Source: Dendrocalamus latiflorus (Eukaryota; Streptophyta; Magnoliopsida; Poales; Poaceae). Taken from it: a stretch of DNA of 64,000 bases. The position numbers and the translations under genes were made by a program. The stretch is taken from NCBI GenBank assembly GCA_017311315.1, contig CM029610.1:41556870-41620869 (forward strand). Reading direction: 5' to 3'. A model generated the notes under the pieces. The model was not told the origin of the DNA. It saw only the letters and a program-made list of their open reading frames with translations, and made no database searches. Numbering within the stretch: position 1 is the first letter of the stretch; the number at the start of each line of letters is the position of its first letter. Positions 31,979 through 43,290 of the stretch are shown piece by piece.

Positions 31979-34929
31979 TCAGCCTTGGCGCGGGGCGGAC
32001 GAGCCCGCGCCGTCGTCGCCGCGGCGCTGAAGGACCCCTTCAAGCCACTGCAGGAGGTCCCCCTCACCATGCAACGTCTGCTGCACGGCAACTCTTGCTG
32101 CATCTTCCCCGAAGCGCCCCCACATCCGTTGGTGGAAGTTCTGCAGGCTAGCCCCAATGGAGCGGATGGCGTCCGACATAACCTCTGGTCGGTCGGGCAG
32201 ATCCAGTTGCGGATTAGCTAGCTCATGGGTATGCCTACACCCACGAGTATGAAGCAGGGCGAGGGCGAAGCACGCACCAACATAGCTGCAGTGCTCGCCA
32301 AAGGTCCTGGCGCCGCAAAGAGCAACGCCGGCCCCCTCCTCGATCAGCCCAAGCGTCTCCAACAGGGCCTCCGGCCTGTGCGTAGTATCCGGCACTCGGA
32401 CGCACAGATCCCGAAGGGCCTGGTTCAGAGACTCCATGGCCCGCCACGCCGACGCAGACGCATTTTCCAAGGCGAGGCGGTTCTCGGCAGCAGCCTCCGC
32501 CAGCTGGGCGTTCTCCCCTTCTAGGGCGGAGATCTGCTGCACGAAGGCGGCGCGTTCCCCAGCCGCGGCGTCCCGCGCTTCAGTGGCTGCAACTTGTGTG
32601 GCCACCAGGGCGTCCTCCAGCGCGCGAAGTTCTTCATCCTTCGCGGCGATAGCAGTGTTTGCTTCGTGGAGGTTGGCTTCCAGAGCCCTCTGCTCCCGAA
32701 CGCGGGCCTCGTCAAAAGACCGGCTGAGGGCAAGCGTCTGACAGGAACAACAAATCAGCAGGCGTCTAACAGTACCGTACAAGCTGAAGCGCATGTACTT
32801 ACCCTCATCTCGGAGGCCTGCAACGCGAGCGCCAGGAGGTCCCCCGCGCATGACGACAGCACCTCTCGATTGAGGCCATTGTCGGCGCGCTCGGCGGCAG
32901 CGGTGAGGTCGCAAAATATCTCCGGGCGAGGGAGGAAGTCCGAGCGAGCGAGCCCCGGCCCCAGCACGTCAGGATTCATCGCGGCCACGGCCACGTCAGC
33001 AGCAGTGGACACCTGCGGAGCATCGTGCACGAGGCTCCCGACCTCGCGCACACCTCCGCTGCTCGATCCTTCGCCACGTACGGGAGACGTCGTCTCGCCT
33101 GATGTCGGCAGAATGAGCGAGCAGATCGGAGAGAGTCTCGCGAAGTCAGGAGAGGAGAGGGACTCACACCTACCTCCTGCGCCCCTTGCCACGGTAGGAG
33201 GTGGCGCCGGGTCGGCCGTCCAGGGGGAGGCAGGCGCTTCGGCGGTCGAGGAGAGGGTCTTCTCGGCCGCGCCAGTCGCCGTAATCCCGCGGCAAGACCC
33301 TGCAACAGCGTATCGACCCCTCGTCGGCGGCGGGGACTGCGTCCGAGGGCGTTTCGCCGGTGGTGGCACAGGCGATTCTCCCGCGGCAGAACCAGCTACG
33401 GCCACCGTCGCCCCCACGGTTTCCTCGGTAGGGGGCACGCCCTCGTCGGCCGCGGCGGTCGACAACGCACCATCCCTAGCGGTCTGCTCGCCAGGAACGA
33501 CGCCACCCCCAGGTTGGACGGGTTCCAGCTCAACGATGGCTGCGGGCCTGAGCGCGGGCTCGTGGGTGTCGGCAGAAGGCGTCGGGGGATCAGCGGTGGT
33601 GCGCCCCCCGAAGCAGTATGACCAGGCCCACCGCCGGTCACACGCCCCGTCTCAGTTGGGCTAGCCGCCGGGGGTGGTGCCGGGTTGCATACGACAGCCG
33701 GGGAACGGGCCTGGCGTCGCGAAGACAGCCCCCCTGCGGGGGCTATCACCTTCCTGGGCACCGGGAGTCCCGGCGGGGAGCTCTTCCGGCACCATGCGCT
33801 CGGGCACGGCAATGCCTATAGCCTCGCAGGTGCGGTTTATCCGCCCCTGTTTAGCCGCCTGGACCGCGGCCTCGCGAGCCCGGTGCTCCTTAAGTGTGTA
33901 CGGGCCGAGAAGCGCCGCAGCCGCGCGCTCCGCATCTTCTAGCCGAGCCACTGCGCAGGAAATCACGTCAGGTAGGCGGAACCCAAGCAGAGGCAATGGC
34001 GTGCTGGGAGACTTACAAGGTGCGGAGGGCGGAAGCAGCCGAGACACAGACGGATCGAACCCGTCCCCGCGGGGGCCATTCTGCGCAACATATTTCCCCC
34101 GGGAGGACAGTGGCGCCGCCCCATGCATCGTGAACTCCTCGACCAGGTCGCGCACGCTCATGCGACGAGCCACACCGACGAGGCTCTGTAGCTTTCGCGT
34201 GTCGTCAATCTCCGCCTTCAGACTCGGCGTGCTGTTGAACGAGATTGGCCCACCTCGGCACTGCAGCCCGCTCTTGTCGGTCACGGTGTAGTAGAACCAC
34301 CACCGCGTCCAGCCGGACGCCCACTGCCCTGCCGAGGCTAGCACAGGGAACAACGTCGCGCAGGACGCCCGGAGCACGAAGTCCACACCACCGAAGTTGG
34401 ACACCGCGTCGCCAACCTTCCTGGGTCGACAGTGTGCATCGTGCAGGGTGGCAAATAGGCTCGCACTAGGGCGCCACTCCTCGGTCCGCATCGCCCACGT
34501 GAAGACAGCTAGGCGGAGTATCGCGTGGGGCGTCAGCTGGGCTAGCTCCAACTGGTAGGCCCGCAGGACTTCGCCCACAAACAACGTACAGGGCATCCGA
34601 AGGCCGGCATCGAAGAAAGCGACAAAAACAATTGCCTCTAAGGGCCCGGGCTTCGGCTCCGTCTCGTCCCGGCGGGGTAAACGAGCCCCGTCGCGATACA
34701 CGATATTCCCCTCATCCACGAGCCGTTGCAGCGTCCCCTCCGTCATGCGGCTCTTCCCCAGCACACGGGAGCAGGAGCCTCCCGAATGCTCCACCGCGTT
34801 CCACAATTTGTTGGCGCGCAAGCTCTCTCGCGGCACCAGTTTGTACCCAAAGGAAGGATGGGTCCCCCCGCCCTGGCTAGGCAAGGAACCGCTGCGGGGG
34901 TGGTAGCTGGCATCGTCGTGGCTAGCCAT
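31979..34929 (-). CDS. Antisense gene of the Gypsy element (PF04195-like domain plus coiled coil), spliced
   Basis: ATG at 34927-34929 opens a 422-codon frame. Its core, about residues 95-170 (FVAFFDAGLRMPCTLFVGEV ... LTPHAILRLAVFTWAMRTEEW), matches what I recall of the putative plant transposon domain PF04195 found in Tat antisense ORFs. Two in-frame stops close together (33661-33663 and 33652-33654) interrupt it; the same frame resumes through a Pro/Ala/Ser-rich linker to 32803. A consensus intron 32738-32802 (AGG|GTAAGT ... CTGTCAG|ACG, 65 bp) then joins it in phase to TLALSRSFDEARVREQRALE, an Ala/Glu-rich coiled coil, and a C-terminal region to the stop at 31979. Function unknown. Whether the stop pair lies in an unrecognised intron or is damage is unresolved. 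Confidence 0.75.
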
Positions 34930-35336
34930 TTGCTCTTCACGATAGGGGAAGGAGAAGAAGAAGGCAAAGGAGCAAGGGGCCTAACAATTAGCGCGGGCGC
35001 AAGCGAAGCCGCAGATCAAAAAGCAAAACGAGGAAGGGTGCCTTCACCTCAACACTAGCACCTTATAAAGACCGCTCGCCTGCCCTGGGGCTCAATGCAC
35101 AGACGGATCAAATTCCCGGCGATTCGGCTGTCCAGGATTTGGAAAGAAGAACCGCCCGGACCTAGAAGGCCGCGCCTGGTAGGTGGCCAGGCAGCGCACA
35201 ACGCCCCTACCTCTTCAACACGCGTCCAACTTATTGGGGGACGAGGCGAACGGCCGCGGTCACGCAACCGCTCACATCCCACGACGCACCAGTCGCGAGT
35301 CGCCACGTGCCCCACCCGCAGCATGGCAGACTGCTT

Positions 35337-35583
35337 CGCCGCCACCCGTTCGAAGGGTAGGGGACGGAGCGCGCGCGTCCACTTCGACTAGGCGCCGGTG
35401 CGCCGCCACCCGTTCGAAGGGTAGGGGACGGAGCGCGCGCGTCTACTTCGACTAGGCGCCGGCTCCGCCGCCACCCGTTCGAAGGGTAGGGGACGGAGCG
35501 CGCGCGTCTACTTCGACTAGGCGCCGGCTCCGCCGCCACCCGTTCGAAGGGTAGGGGACGGAGCGCGCGCGTGCGTCTACTTC
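35337..35583. repeat. 65-bp tandem repeat, four copies
   Basis: Copies start at 35337, 35401, 35466 and 35531. Each has CGCCGCCACCCGTTCGAAGG, GGGGACGGAGCGCGCGCG and CTTCGACTAGGCGCCGG; the last is cut short. Located upstream of the 3' LTR. Confidence 0.95.
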
Positions 35584-35710
35584 AGGACGCAAGCTTCAGG
35601 CTCCTCAACCACAAGCTTAGAGCAATTCACAGGCCGCAGGGGACGGAGGGGGCCAAAGGACTCGACGACATGGCTTCGGCCCTGTGAAGCCCTTCACCAT
35701 GAGAGGCTCC

Positions 35711-35958
35711 TGTCGTAGGGGTGGCCCCCACCTAAACCCAGCAGGCCCGGTAGAAGATTATAAGGCCCAGAATAGGCCTTGTGTAATGACATAACTGCCC
35801 CCAGAGGGGATGACCGGATGTAAGGGTATAACTGTAAAAGCACTCCTCATGAGTATATATATATGCGAGTAAGCCATGGGGAGAAGCCAAGGCCATTACA
35901 CTTATCTTCATCACTCTCCACTACCATCTCTCTCTCTGTTTGGTCTGTAGCCACAACA
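35711..35958 (+). repeat. 3' LTR of the Gypsy element
   Basis: 248 bp, TGTCGTAGGGG to GCCACAACA, followed by the TSD copy ATGTC. No strong polypurine tract directly abuts it; the nearest purine-rich run is GGGGACGGAGGGGG at about 35638-35651. Confidence 0.96.
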
Positions 35959-35963
35959 ATGTC

Positions 35964-37100
35964 TTTTCCTCAACACTCCCTTTACCCTTGCTACTAGTCG
36001 AACAGAAACCACCAACTCCAATGGTGTGAATCACCACAGACTATGGTCATTGGGGGCAACCATACCGTATTAGGGCCAACAACAACCAAGACCATCACTC
36101 TAGGCGAGTGATACAATATAATTCTCCATGCTCCACCAACACTGAAGCACTCGGAATAGACCCAAACCATCAACTCGTGGAGGGCAGATGAGGCAACAAC
36201 ACTGGTAATTATAGATTTTGATTATGTAAACATTATTCTAGTCTAATGGCCACCATCCAAATATTAAGGCTGCAACAAAGGGTTAGTTTAGAGCAAAATA
36301 TCAAGGATAGAAATATAAACACTTATTAAATTAATGAGCATAACTAAGTAGGATTAACTAAAAGTAATTGATAACAAATAACATTTGCAAGTATGGATAT
36401 GAAAGTAGTCACATATAGAATATACCCAGCTACCAAGACTCAACATGATCAAGGGTTCAGACTTGCCTTACAACCCATAACCTTCACTACTCACTGCAAA
36501 GTAGTCCTCGAGACTTCCTCCTCTGGCGGTATGGACGTAATCTAGCACAACACGCAACAATTACAAGGCTTTCTAACAAAACTCACCAAGAAACATGGAG
36601 AAGAACATGATCGGAAAGGGTTGGGAGATTGAAATCAACGTTGAAGAAGGAGAAATGAAAATGCGAGGGTGCACAAGGATAAAAGGACACCTTCAGTGCA
36701 GGACCAAAAGCTAAGTGAATGGCTCAGCTCCAACAACTCCTGTTGATAAGAGCATGGGTTGACCACCATGAGCAAGGGAGGCGATGAAGAGCTCAAGTTT
36801 CAGTGAAAACAAGAAAGGAAGTGAAGGGAGACAAGGGTAGATGGGTTCCTGAATCCGTATCCGTTGCATAGTGCCATCCCATATTCATGTTTGTTTTCGA
36901 GACGACACTAGCCAAATCCAAAAAAGTTTGGATCGATCGGCAAGTATCGAGTCCGTTTTTCACACCTAGCCATGGGTTGTGCTCAACTCTCTATAAACCG
37001 TCGTTAGACGGTAGCACCCTCTGAAATCTCACAAGCAGTTGAGGTTGCCAGTCTGGATCTATGTCTACTGGCACTATGAATTTTGGCCAGTATCTAGACC
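35964..37100. other. Intergenic, old repeat sequence
   Basis: Continues the pre-insertion sequence left of 24743. No coding exon is recognised. The 36450-36540 stretch (TTCACTACTCACTGCAAAGT, GTCCTCGAGACTTCC) recalls LTR-proximal sequence of old Gypsy elements, but no ends are defined. Confidence 0.35.
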
Positions 37101-37104
37101 TTTT

Positions 37105-37390
37105 TATGCGTGCTTTTGTTGCCATTTCAAACGGCGACAAAGAGATGTGGGGCCCTCTGCTGTCGTTTTGAAATGATGATTGAAGTTATGGGGCCTTTTA
37201 TTACCATTTTAATTGATGATTCGTCTTTCTTTTGCCAATTGAAAATGGCGACAGATGCGTGGCGTCGATATGCCACTCTGTCATCCATTCGTTTGATGAC
37301 AGTTTTTTCTCTCGCCCTTTGAAATGGCGAGATATGCTCTGTCCCATTTGATAGAGACTCTGTCACCATTTGAAATGGTGGTGGAAATTT
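37105..37390. repeat. Array of small hairpin motifs
   Basis: At least six imperfect inverted repeats at roughly 40-bp spacing, for example GCCATTTCAAACGGCG, GCCAATTGAAAATGGC, CGCCCTTTGAAATGGCG and the perfect CACCATTTGAAATGGTG. Repeated palindromic motifs are typical of CACTA subterminal regions, but no CACTA terminus is seen. Confidence 0.65.
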
Positions 37391-37391
37391 A

Positions 37392-37669
37392 GGCCTCGCT
37401 CGGTTGTGCTGAAAAGTTGTGGCTTATGGCTGAAATTGCACTATAGCGGATGAAATTTCACTGTAGCTGAAGGTGACTTATTTGGCATAATTAAATTTAA
37501 CAAAATTTAAAAACATAAAAAACATGCTAGCTCATCACAGACAACGCAAAAGAATACGGGGAAAAAAGAACCGGAAAAAAGCTCAAAAAAAGTCAAAAAA
37601 TCAGAAAAATTACGAAATTTATGAATAGTGAAACATAAGCCAGAAGCTGAAGCCGAAATAAGCGAGGTC
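37392..37669. mobile_element. MITE copy C with TTA target duplication
   Basis: Left end GGCCTCGCTCGGTT and right end AATAAGCGAGGTC are inverted repeats. TTA flanks both sides (37389-37391, 37670-37672), the 3-bp TWA duplication of PIF/Harbinger (Tourist-type) elements. The interior is the reverse complement of the copy A/B core (GGCATAATTAAATTTAACAA, AAAGAACCGG). Confidence 0.75.
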
Positions 37670-37672
37670 TTA

Positions 37673-38138
37673 TGTATGTAATTTTTTAAGTGGTGGTATA
37701 CTAACGTATTATTAATAAAAACTATGTTATTTAAAAAAAGTCCCACTGACCGGCCGGGTTGACCCAGTCGACGCGGGCAACGCGGAAGCGCGCGCGAAAA
37801 ATCGGCCCCCACTAGCTAAAGAGCGGGAAACGGCGGCCGCCCTCGGCCTCCTAGTACAGTTCCCACTTTTCCCCACGATATCCTCCGGACGCTCGCCCGC
37901 CTCCATTTCAAACCCGGAATACTTCCCCCAAACGAATTTTGCCTCCTCGCATCCCTCCGCACCAAGCCCGCAAATCGCCCTCTTTTCTGCTCCCCCGCCG
38001 CTTCGATTAGTCTCCAAAACTCCAACCAACCAACCAATCGACCAACCAACCTTCCCCTCCCAAATTCCCACCGCTCTCAAAGCCCCGCACCGACCTACCA
38101 GCCACCTACCCGGCGAGGCGGCTGCCTCCCTCTCTCCC
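37673..38138 (+). promoter_or_regulatory. Promoter/5' UTR region of the ubiquitin protease gene
   Basis: Sequence changes from AT-rich (37673-37735) to GC- and C-rich directly upstream of the ATG at 38139, as in many grass promoters and 5' UTRs. ACCAACCAACC-type runs lie at about 38020-38055. No convincing TATA box or start site could be fixed. Confidence 0.45.
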
Positions 38139-41100
38139 ATGGCGGAGCAGGATGGCGCCGTCAGCGTGAGCCCGCCCGCCTGCGTTCCGGTGAGATTCGC
38201 TGGTTTTGTTGGTTTGTTCAGTGTCTAGGTCGTTTGGGATCTCGAACTCTCTGGGTGGGTCTCGTTATCGGCGGTAGCTTGCGTGGTACGACTGGATTCT
38301 TTGTGCCAACTCAGGATGCGATTTTCGCGGGCGGTCGACTATTCGTGGTGATTGTTTCAGGGTTTAGCGTTCTGGGTGTGTTTCCTTAGGGTTATTGCTG
38401 TGGTTTTAGCTCGAATCTTAAGCAGGAGACAAGGGAGTTTGTGTCTGGGAAATCCCGATCTGGTTGCTCTGCGCCGCCGTTATTAGGTAGTATTAGGTGC
38501 AGCCGCGATCGTTATTCCCAGTTATTAGACGGTAGAAATCGCGGCGTTGATGGCCTTGTTTGCTCGAATTGTTTAGATGCAACTGTCTACCCGTGGTTAA
38601 ACAAATTGAAATGGTGGCTATTTCGACCTGCCGTCTAACCGAGCCTTCTATTTTGTTCCATTTGTGGTAATACATCTCAAAGAAGGCAATGCTTTGTAAT
38701 TTTGGATCATGTGCCAAAAATGAGGATGGGAATAGTCAGCAGCACCAACCATTTTTCTCCATGTGCCAGCCGCTTCGCTCCGTTGTAAGCTACTAAACTG
38801 TAATTGTGTTCCTATATAAATTTTATGTTCTCATGTGTTATCATTTTCTCGAAAACAGCTCATATGCTATCATTCACAAGTTGTTAATTTGGCCGTGTGG
38901 GCTCTCTGTTTTTACTTACAGAGCTATTCAAATTCTTGGGACGGGGTTTGTTCTCCTGCATCCAAGGATCATGAGCACAGTGTGAGCTAGTTGCTCCTAT
39001 CAACTTGAGACTTGTTGTTATTTTGGTCTTTAGCAGCTTGTAATTATTTTGGTATGCCTTTTCTCTGATACAGAGTGGCTTGGATTCAATGGCTGATGAA
39101 TACACGCTGACAGCACCTTGTTTTCCTGAAAGCAAGCAGCCTCGATCTGAGGTATGTGCTATTTGCCCCCCAGCCTTTATTCAAGAATTTGATTGTACCA
39201 GTGAGTTTATTTGAGCCCCTGTGATGGTGATGTTTGCTAAGTGGTGTTTATTAATGTGATGTCTCAGAGCATTTCTGATCCAGTAGACGGGGATGCAATA
39301 GATATATGGGGCGTGGAAACTACGCATCAGTCGTTGCCCCTTAACAGCAAGCAATGCAATTCAAATGTAAGTGGATTCATACTTATTATTTTAATCCCAT
39401 TTTTTTGTGTGAGATTTCAGAGTTAATCTTTTCTTGCATTTAAGCATTTGTATTGATGAGTTCTTCTGCTTAACAGGGTCGAATTGAACCTTGTGACACG
39501 GAAGACAATCTTTCTTTGTCTTTTTCTCACAGCAGGCAACCCCAATCTGTGGTATGTAATATCTTCAGCACTAAGGTCTAAGATTGATATGTTATAGTCA
39601 TGGTTCATGATTTATTCATTGTTATGTTCTTAAAAAAAAATCCCCATGTGCAGGGAGCTGGTCTTGGGAATATGGGGAACACATGCTTCCTAAACGCAAC
39701 TCTTCAGTGCATCACTCATACAGTCCCACTTATTCTTAAGCTTCGCTCCACTGATCACTCTACTCCGTGCTCATGTATGGATAGTTTCCGATAATCATTT
39801 TTGATTACCTGAAAAGTTGAATTAGTGTCTGAGACCTTTTTCATTTTAGTTTCACGATAAGGATTGTTGGTATCCTGCAGATGATAAAGATGGGTTTTGT
39901 TCTTTCTGTGCCCTTAAAGAACATATTGATGAATCAATTCGAAGGTCTGGATCTGTTCTAAGGCCAGCAAGGTTCAGAGATAATTTAAGCAGTATCCTTT
40001 GCTTTAGAGTTTTTGCCTTGGCTGCTTGATTTTGCCACAAAACAAGTGCTGTATGCATACATACTGACTTGCTCTGTGTTTGTGTTTGGAAATTTCGAAG
40101 CTATCTTTTGGCACCCTTAAATGCATATTCTTCCTCCAAGTTTATTTCAGTCAGTACACCTTACTATTTGCTGAAATATTGTGTGGAGCCATTGGGTCCT
40201 TTTAACTGTTGCTGCCTTCCTTTTGCCTGCTATGTTTCAAATTCTGTGATGTGGAATTCCTTGACAAGATTTCCCAGAATTATCTTCAGATTTTAGACCA
40301 GGACAACAAGAGGATGCACATGAGTTCCTACGTTGCTTGCTGGATAACTTGCATAAGTGCACCCTTGATCCCAAGTCAAAGGGCAAGCCCTCATCGTTTG
40401 ATGAAGAAAGTATTGTCAAGCAGGTTTTTGGAGGCCAACTAAAAAGCCAGGTGATTTGGTTTCCCATCACTTATTTTGTTTGCTTGGCACTTGTATTGCA
40501 ACTAATGTTATTCTGTGAATCTAGTTGACTTGCTGTGAGTGTGTTCACTGCTCGGAGTCATTTGAGCCCTTCCTTGATCTCAGCTTGGAGATTGATCAAG
40601 TTGACCACCTTGTTGATGCTTTGGAATCTTTTACCAAGGTAGAGCAAATTGGGGATGCTGAGAACAAGCTCACCTGTGAACATTGTAATGCTCGAGTTTG
40701 TAAGAACAAGCAGCTTATGCTTGATGAAGCACCGGATGTCATTGCATTTCAACTCAAGCGTTTCACCACCCTTGATAATTCCATTGAAAAGATTAACAAA
40801 CATGTGGTGTACCCATCAGAACTTGATTTGAAGCCGTTCCACAGCAACCCAGATGGCAAGGTGAGTTTTTCTACTATTCTCCGCTAATAGGTTTACCATG
40901 AAGGCATATCGTGATGTTTTGCTTGTACTTACACATGCAGAAGGAACTGAAATATGATCTTTATGGTGTTGTTGAGCATTCTGGCTTGCCGAACTATGGC
41001 CATTATGTTTGCACCATTCGTTCTTCACCAAGCACTTGGCACTTGATGAATGACTCCCGTGTATGTGCCACTAGTCAATTGCTATTGCTTTTATGACACA

Positions 41101-42172
41101 AATCTTTTTGTTTTTTCTCCTTGTAATGGCCACGCTATTGCTGCAGGTCGATTCAATTACTGAGGCAAGTGCACTAAACCAGGAAGCATATATTCTCTTC
41201 TATGTTAGGCAGGGCACATTTCCGTGGTTTTCAACTGTGCTAGAGGAGGCCCTGCATGCCGAGAATACTAGTGGTGCATCTCCTGTGTCAGTTTTGGAGA
41301 ATATAGATGTGTATTGTTCGACATCTTCTGGAGAAGGCAGTAGCAGTACTGCTGGTGATATAGTAGAGAAAGATGATATCAGTCAATGCAAAGCATCTCT
41401 CTTTCCTGAGGAGCCAGCTAAGAAATGTCCAATTGATGCTTTGAACAACGTCAAAATAAAAGATGAAATCAGCCCGTGCAGAGCATCCCCCCAGGATGAT
41501 GTGGCTATGAGATGTCCCCGTAGTACTGTTGAAATTACCAATCTGGAGAGACCATCAACTCCATCTCCATGCCCCAAGCGATCGTCCTCTGATAATGAAT
41601 TTAGTGTGTTTGAGTCTGAATCCTTCGGTAAGTTTGTATTTTCAACTACAATTGTTATGAACATCTCTTTTTTGTTGTCATAGTATTTTTTATATGATTC
41701 GATGATTAACGGACCACCTAGAGAATGTGATTCTAATTCTATCATATCTAAAAATCAGGCGGTTGCAGTGTTGTACTCATTATCTTGCACACTATTTAAT
41801 TTATTTCTCAGACTACTCATTATCTTACATGTTACTTTGCTCTGCTCATATCACCTTTTTCTTTCGAAAATAAGAAGGCTACCTTTCTGCTTCTCATTTA
41901 CAGATGATGAGGAGACTCCTTTAGTTCCAACATTTGATCATCAACCGAAGGTGAAGAAAGCCAAGGCTGCATCTGCATCTAAATCTAAGAAGGGCCCTTG
42001 CCTGGATAAGAATGCAACACGCTATATGAGGAGAATGCCAGCCGAGCGAAGAAAAAGTTTAATGAACTGCATGATCGCAGAGCACAATGCAGAGGAGTCT
42101 CGCACCTGCCCTCGAAGTGACCCTCTGCACAAAAAGAAGAGGAAGCTGGACATCCCGGTTCTTCAATACTAA
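38139..42172 (+). CDS. Ubiquitin-specific protease (UBP/USP family), 12 exons, 660 aa
   Basis: Cysteine protease that removes ubiquitin from proteins. Exons, all with GT-AG borders: 38139-38189, 38922-38981, 39074-39151, 39268-39366, 39477-39551, 39654-39774, 39881-39991, 40269-40450, 40525-40860, 40941-41060, 41147-41627, 41904-42172; together exactly 661 codons with TAA at the end. Residues 122-435 form the USP domain: Cys box GLGNMGNTCFLNATLQC (catalytic Cys132), PGQQEDAHEFLRCLL, CxxC zinc pairs near 262-268 and 310-313, His box NYGHYVC (His392) and Asn408/Asp409 in WHLMNDSR. Residues 1-121 are low complexity and come from five small phase-0 exons. The C-terminal 225 residues are Ser-rich then basic (KKAKAASASKSKKG, HKKKRKLD), suggesting a nuclear signal. 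Closest remembered relatives are plant UBP20-22. No lesion seen; probably functional. Confidence 0.93.
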
Positions 42173-42420
42173 GTAATTTTTAGAATGTTCGAGTGTCAAA
42201 AATCCTTTTGCTGTCATAGCTTTTATGGCCGGCTAGATGGATCGTGAGGTACGTTTGAGGTCAAGAGTTTAGGCTAAATCTATCTTCCATTTTTGCTACC
42301 TTATGTGTAGTATCGAATGGTGCAATCAGAAGATGGTAAATTATTGCTTTCGCTTTTTGATACTTAAAAATCAATCTTAAATTAAAAGAAAAGTAATTTA
42401 AATTATCGAATATAGATTTC
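42173..42420 (+). other. Likely 3' UTR of the ubiquitin protease gene
   Basis: Follows the TAA directly. T/A-rich with no coding content. No canonical AATAAA was found, which is common in plants. Confidence 0.4.
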
Positions 42421-43258
42421 GACCGTAAGCTGTTTGACCGCTTGCTCGACTACCGCTACCGCTACAATCGTTTTTGCATGTAGTCGAAACCCCTTTTCGC
42501 TTGAAAAGCTTTGACTGTTTGAATGCTTCGTTGCTTGAACGTTTTGACTGCTTGAACAAGTACAAGTTGAAGACAACTATGTGCTCGTAGCATGTTGGAT
42601 CATGATGCGTTAGCATGTTGTCAAGAACACAAAAGCAAAGCTCAGGAAAACACGTCATCGATGAACTTTTTTTGAAATAAATTTGATCTCTTCTTTCTGT
42701 ATCATATTTGTGGCTACAAAGCGTTCTCATGGCACCTTTAAAAACACGCACAAAAAGTCTCGTAAAGCCACCACTAAAATACTTGGCTTCTCTTTGCTTT
42801 TATATGCTAGAATCCTAAACCGTGTTCGACTCACATGAATACATAATCTTATCTCTACCTCAAATCAAAGGATCCGAAACTCTTTCTAACATGAGTTTTA
42901 ACCAAACTCTATCTTTTCTAAGTTATGGACTCTATCCACAACTCTTAACTCAATACGTGACGAAACCTCCAGGATCACACCTCTCGTATCTTCATCACGC
43001 CTCAACAACTTCCGTGTTGAAGCCTCTAGGACCACATCGCTCGTAGCTCCTTCACGCATCACCACCTTTGATCTCTATATACTCCAGTATTAGCTTTACC
43101 ATCTCGCGTGACATTCTCAATCGTCTGGATCTCAGATCTCCCTATCCTAGTCTTGGTTCTCCTCGTCACCGACCATGATCATTTCCACGCCATCCTGCAC
43201 ATGCGAAAAATCAAAGAAACGTTTTTGGCATAAGTTCTCCACAACTTGACCGTCATCA

Positions 43259-43290
<32 letters not shown>

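Larger units (their letters stand above)
24743..35958 (+). mobile_element. Full-length Ty3/Gypsy element, Tat lineage, very young
   Basis: 11.2 kb with TSD ATGTC on both sides (24738-24742, 35959-35963), two LTRs, primer site and gag-pol. A long 3' region holds a tandem array, a spliced antisense gene and a second array. RT-RNase H before integrase makes it Gypsy; a second RNase H, the DGGSS protease and an antisense gene with a PF04195-like domain point to the Tat group (Grande/Retand/RIRE2 relatives). The LTRs differ only by about one substitution with a 1-bp indel and a 4-bp change in a TA run, so insertion is very recent. Pol nevertheless carries a stop and a frameshift. Confidence 0.96.

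Noticed and set aside
32594..33664. 356-codon plus-strand frame
   Set aside because: Complement of the antisense gene, low-complexity and without a domain; the minus-strand frame has a domain and a consensus intron.
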